A stretch of 16,940 nt of DNA, taken from NCBI GenBank assembly GCA_014238595.1, contig JABAAV010000026.1, forward strand, positions 1 through 16,940, given 5' to 3'. The stretch comes from Myxococcales bacterium. GTDB taxonomy: Bacteria; Myxococcota_A; Polyangia; Haliangiales; J016. The position numbers and the translations under genes were made by a program. This document shows, piece after piece, positions 15,931 to 16,940 of the stretch (its first letter is position 1; every line of letters starts with the position of its first letter). The notes below the pieces were generated by a model. That model saw nothing but the letters and a program-made list of their open reading frames with translations, was not told where the DNA came from and made no database searches.

Positions 15931-15994
15931 AGTCTGTAAATCGCCTTTTAGCAAAGATTGAATGTTTTGTCTCTGTACTTGAAAGCAATGAGGG

Positions 15995-16024
15995 TAGACC
16001 AATGTGACTTATTTTTAGTATATA
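15995..16024 (+). promoter_or_regulatory. Candidate mnmG promoter
   Basis: TAGACC (15995-16000) and TATATA (16019-16024) are spaced by 18 bp, each matching consensus at 4 of 6. Transcription would start near 16031, giving a very short leader that just includes the GAGG ribosome binding site (16033-16036), 7 nt before the mnmG ATG. The call is weak. Confidence 0.3.
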
Positions 16025-16044
16025 CGCTAGCTGAGGTTGTTCAA
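16017..16044 (-). promoter_or_regulatory. Candidate bamD promoter
   Basis: On the minus strand, TTGAAC (16039-16044) and TATACT (16017-16022) are separated by 16 bp, matching sigma-70 consensus at 4 of 6 and 5 of 6 positions. The -35 overlaps the first base of mnmG. The -10 lies in the palindrome GTATATAC (16018-16025), shared with the opposite candidate promoter. Confidence 0.35.
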
Positions 16045-16940
16045 TGTTCGTTTATCCCCAATATTATGATGTCATTGTTGTTGGTGGTGGTCATGCTGGT
16101 TGTGAAGCGGCGCTTGCCGCAGCACGATTGGATTGTCAGACACTGTTACTGACAGGAAATCTAGATACGATTGCTCACATGCCCTGTAATCCCGCTATTG
16201 GTGGTGTTGCAAAAGGACATTTAGTGAAAGAGATCGATGCGCTTGGTGGCCAAATGGGTCGTGTTGCAGATGAAACAGGTATTCAGTTTCGGCGACTCAA
16301 TGTGTCCAAGGGACCTGCAGTTCGTTCAACAAGGGCACAATCAGATAAATACCGTTATCGTGATCGCATGAAACAATTTTTAAATGACCAACCCAATATC
16401 ACTATTAAACAAACTGAAGTACGTGCATTGTCTGTAGATAATCATTGTATTGAAGGTGTTGAGACGAGCATGGATGTTATTTTTCGTGCTCGTAAAGTTG
16501 TTTTGACGACAGGAACATTTCTTCGAGGAAAACTTTTTGTTGGTGATGTTCAATCTGACGGTGGGCGATATGGTGAAAATGCTGTTTCATCGCTTTCAGA
16601 ATCATTGATGTCGTTAGGTTTTATTACGAATCGATTAAAAACAGGTACACCTTGCCGGCTTGATGGGAGTACGTTAGATATCTCTTCTTTAGAAGAACAA
16701 AGCGGTGATGAACCGACACCACAATTTCAATCATTCGCCAATAGGACATCTCTTTTAGCACAAACGTCCTGTTGGCTTACATATACTGAAGCTAAGACCC
16801 ATCAAATTATTTATGACAATTTAGATAGGTCACCTCTGTATCAGGGTACTATCAAAGGCGTTGGTCCTCGTTACTGTCCAAGTATTGAAGATAAGATTGT
16901 CCGCTTTTCTGATAAAAAAAGACATCATATTTTTTTAGAG
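16044..16940 (+). CDS. mnmG: tRNA uridine-5-carboxymethylaminomethyl modification enzyme MnmG (GidA), C-terminus cut by window edge
   Basis: The frame is open from ATG 16044 to the window edge: 299 codons of a protein normally near 620-630 residues. MnmG works with MnmE, FAD, NADH and methylene-THF to modify the wobble uridine of certain tRNAs in the cytoplasm. The N-terminal FAD-binding motif VIVVGGGHAGCEAA (10-23) is intact. It is followed by the family signatures MPCNPAIGGVAKGHLVKEID, GTFLRGKLFVG, GGRYGENAVSSLSESL, RLKTGTPCRLDG and GVGPRYCPSIEDKIVRFSDK. These are near-invariant in MnmG, so the call is secure. The start has GAGG 7 nt upstream. mnmE is the usual neighbour in many genomes but is not within the visible part. 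Confidence 0.97.
   Translation, partial: MFVYPQYYDVIVVGGGHAGCEAALAAARLDCQTLLLTGNLDTIAHMPCNPAIGGVAKGHLVKEIDALGGQMGRVADETGIQFRRLNVSKGPAVRSTRAQSDKYRYRDRMKQFLNDQPNITIKQTEVRALSVDNHCIEGVETSMDVIFRARKVVLTTGTFLRGKLFVGDVQSDGGRYGENAVSSLSESLMSLGFITNRLKTGTPCRLDGSTLDISSLEEQSGDEPTPQFQSFANRTSLLAQTSCWLTYTEAKTHQIIYDNLDRSPLYQGTIKGVGPRYCPSIEDKIVRFSDKKRHHIFLE

Noticed and set aside
15931..16002. Longer BamD beginning at 16002
   Set aside because: The extra 24 residues would bury the lipoprotein signal peptide; ATG 15930 gives a proper signal sequence and lipobox.
1..16940. Mobile elements, CRISPR arrays, toxin-antitoxin or defence genes
   Set aside because: No transposase, integrase, spaced direct repeats, nuclease/methylase pairs or tRNA attachment sites were seen; all sizeable frames belong to housekeeping families.

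Overview
The window comes from an AT-rich, Gram-negative (diderm) bacterium. It encodes a BamD-like outer-membrane assembly lipoprotein, a second lipoprotein, and a full-looking set of classical menaquinone (vitamin K2) genes beside a class II HMG-CoA reductase. Standard stop codons are used, with TGA frequent at gene overlaps. Menaquinone plus a mevalonate-pathway enzyme in a low-GC diderm would fit a Bdellovibrionota/Myxococcota-like lineage or an unusual intracellular proteobacterium. That placement is inference; no rRNA or other decisive marker is present.

Bases 1-13057 (minus strand) form one tightly packed run of eleven genes. In transcription order they are: long-chain polyprenyl diphosphate synthase, type I-beta DAHP synthase, HMG-CoA reductase (mvaA), ubiE/menG, menF, menD, menB, menA, menC, menE, and an M13-family metallopeptidase lipoprotein cut by the window edge. 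Gaps are at most 33 nt, and six of the ten junctions are 4-nt ATGA stop/start overlaps. A single strong promoter-like site (TTGACA, 19 bp, TATAAT) lies upstream of the first gene. Read together, the run supplies the entry to the shikimate pathway (chorismate precursor), the entry to mevalonate (isoprenoid precursor), the isoprenoid tail, the naphthoquinone head group, the joining step (MenA) and the final methylation (UbiE). The classical genes menH and the DHNA-CoA thioesterase (menI) are not in the window.

Bases 13282-14996 (plus strand) are a second, divergent cluster: yqgF/ruvX, mltG (ATGA-coupled) and a 71-residue protein of unknown function. A 157-nt convergent gap follows, with a perfect 10-bp inverted repeat. 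Then comes bamD on the minus strand (15154-15930). A 113-nt divergent promoter region separates bamD from mnmG (gidA), which runs off the right edge at 16940.

I saw no tRNA, rRNA, CRISPR array, transposase, integrase or prophage gene. The most notable points are the head-plus-tail composition of the menaquinone operon, an HMG-CoA reductase that ends 15 residues after its catalytic histidine, and a MenE with an atypical hinge motif. I did not find an obviously new defence or mobile system.
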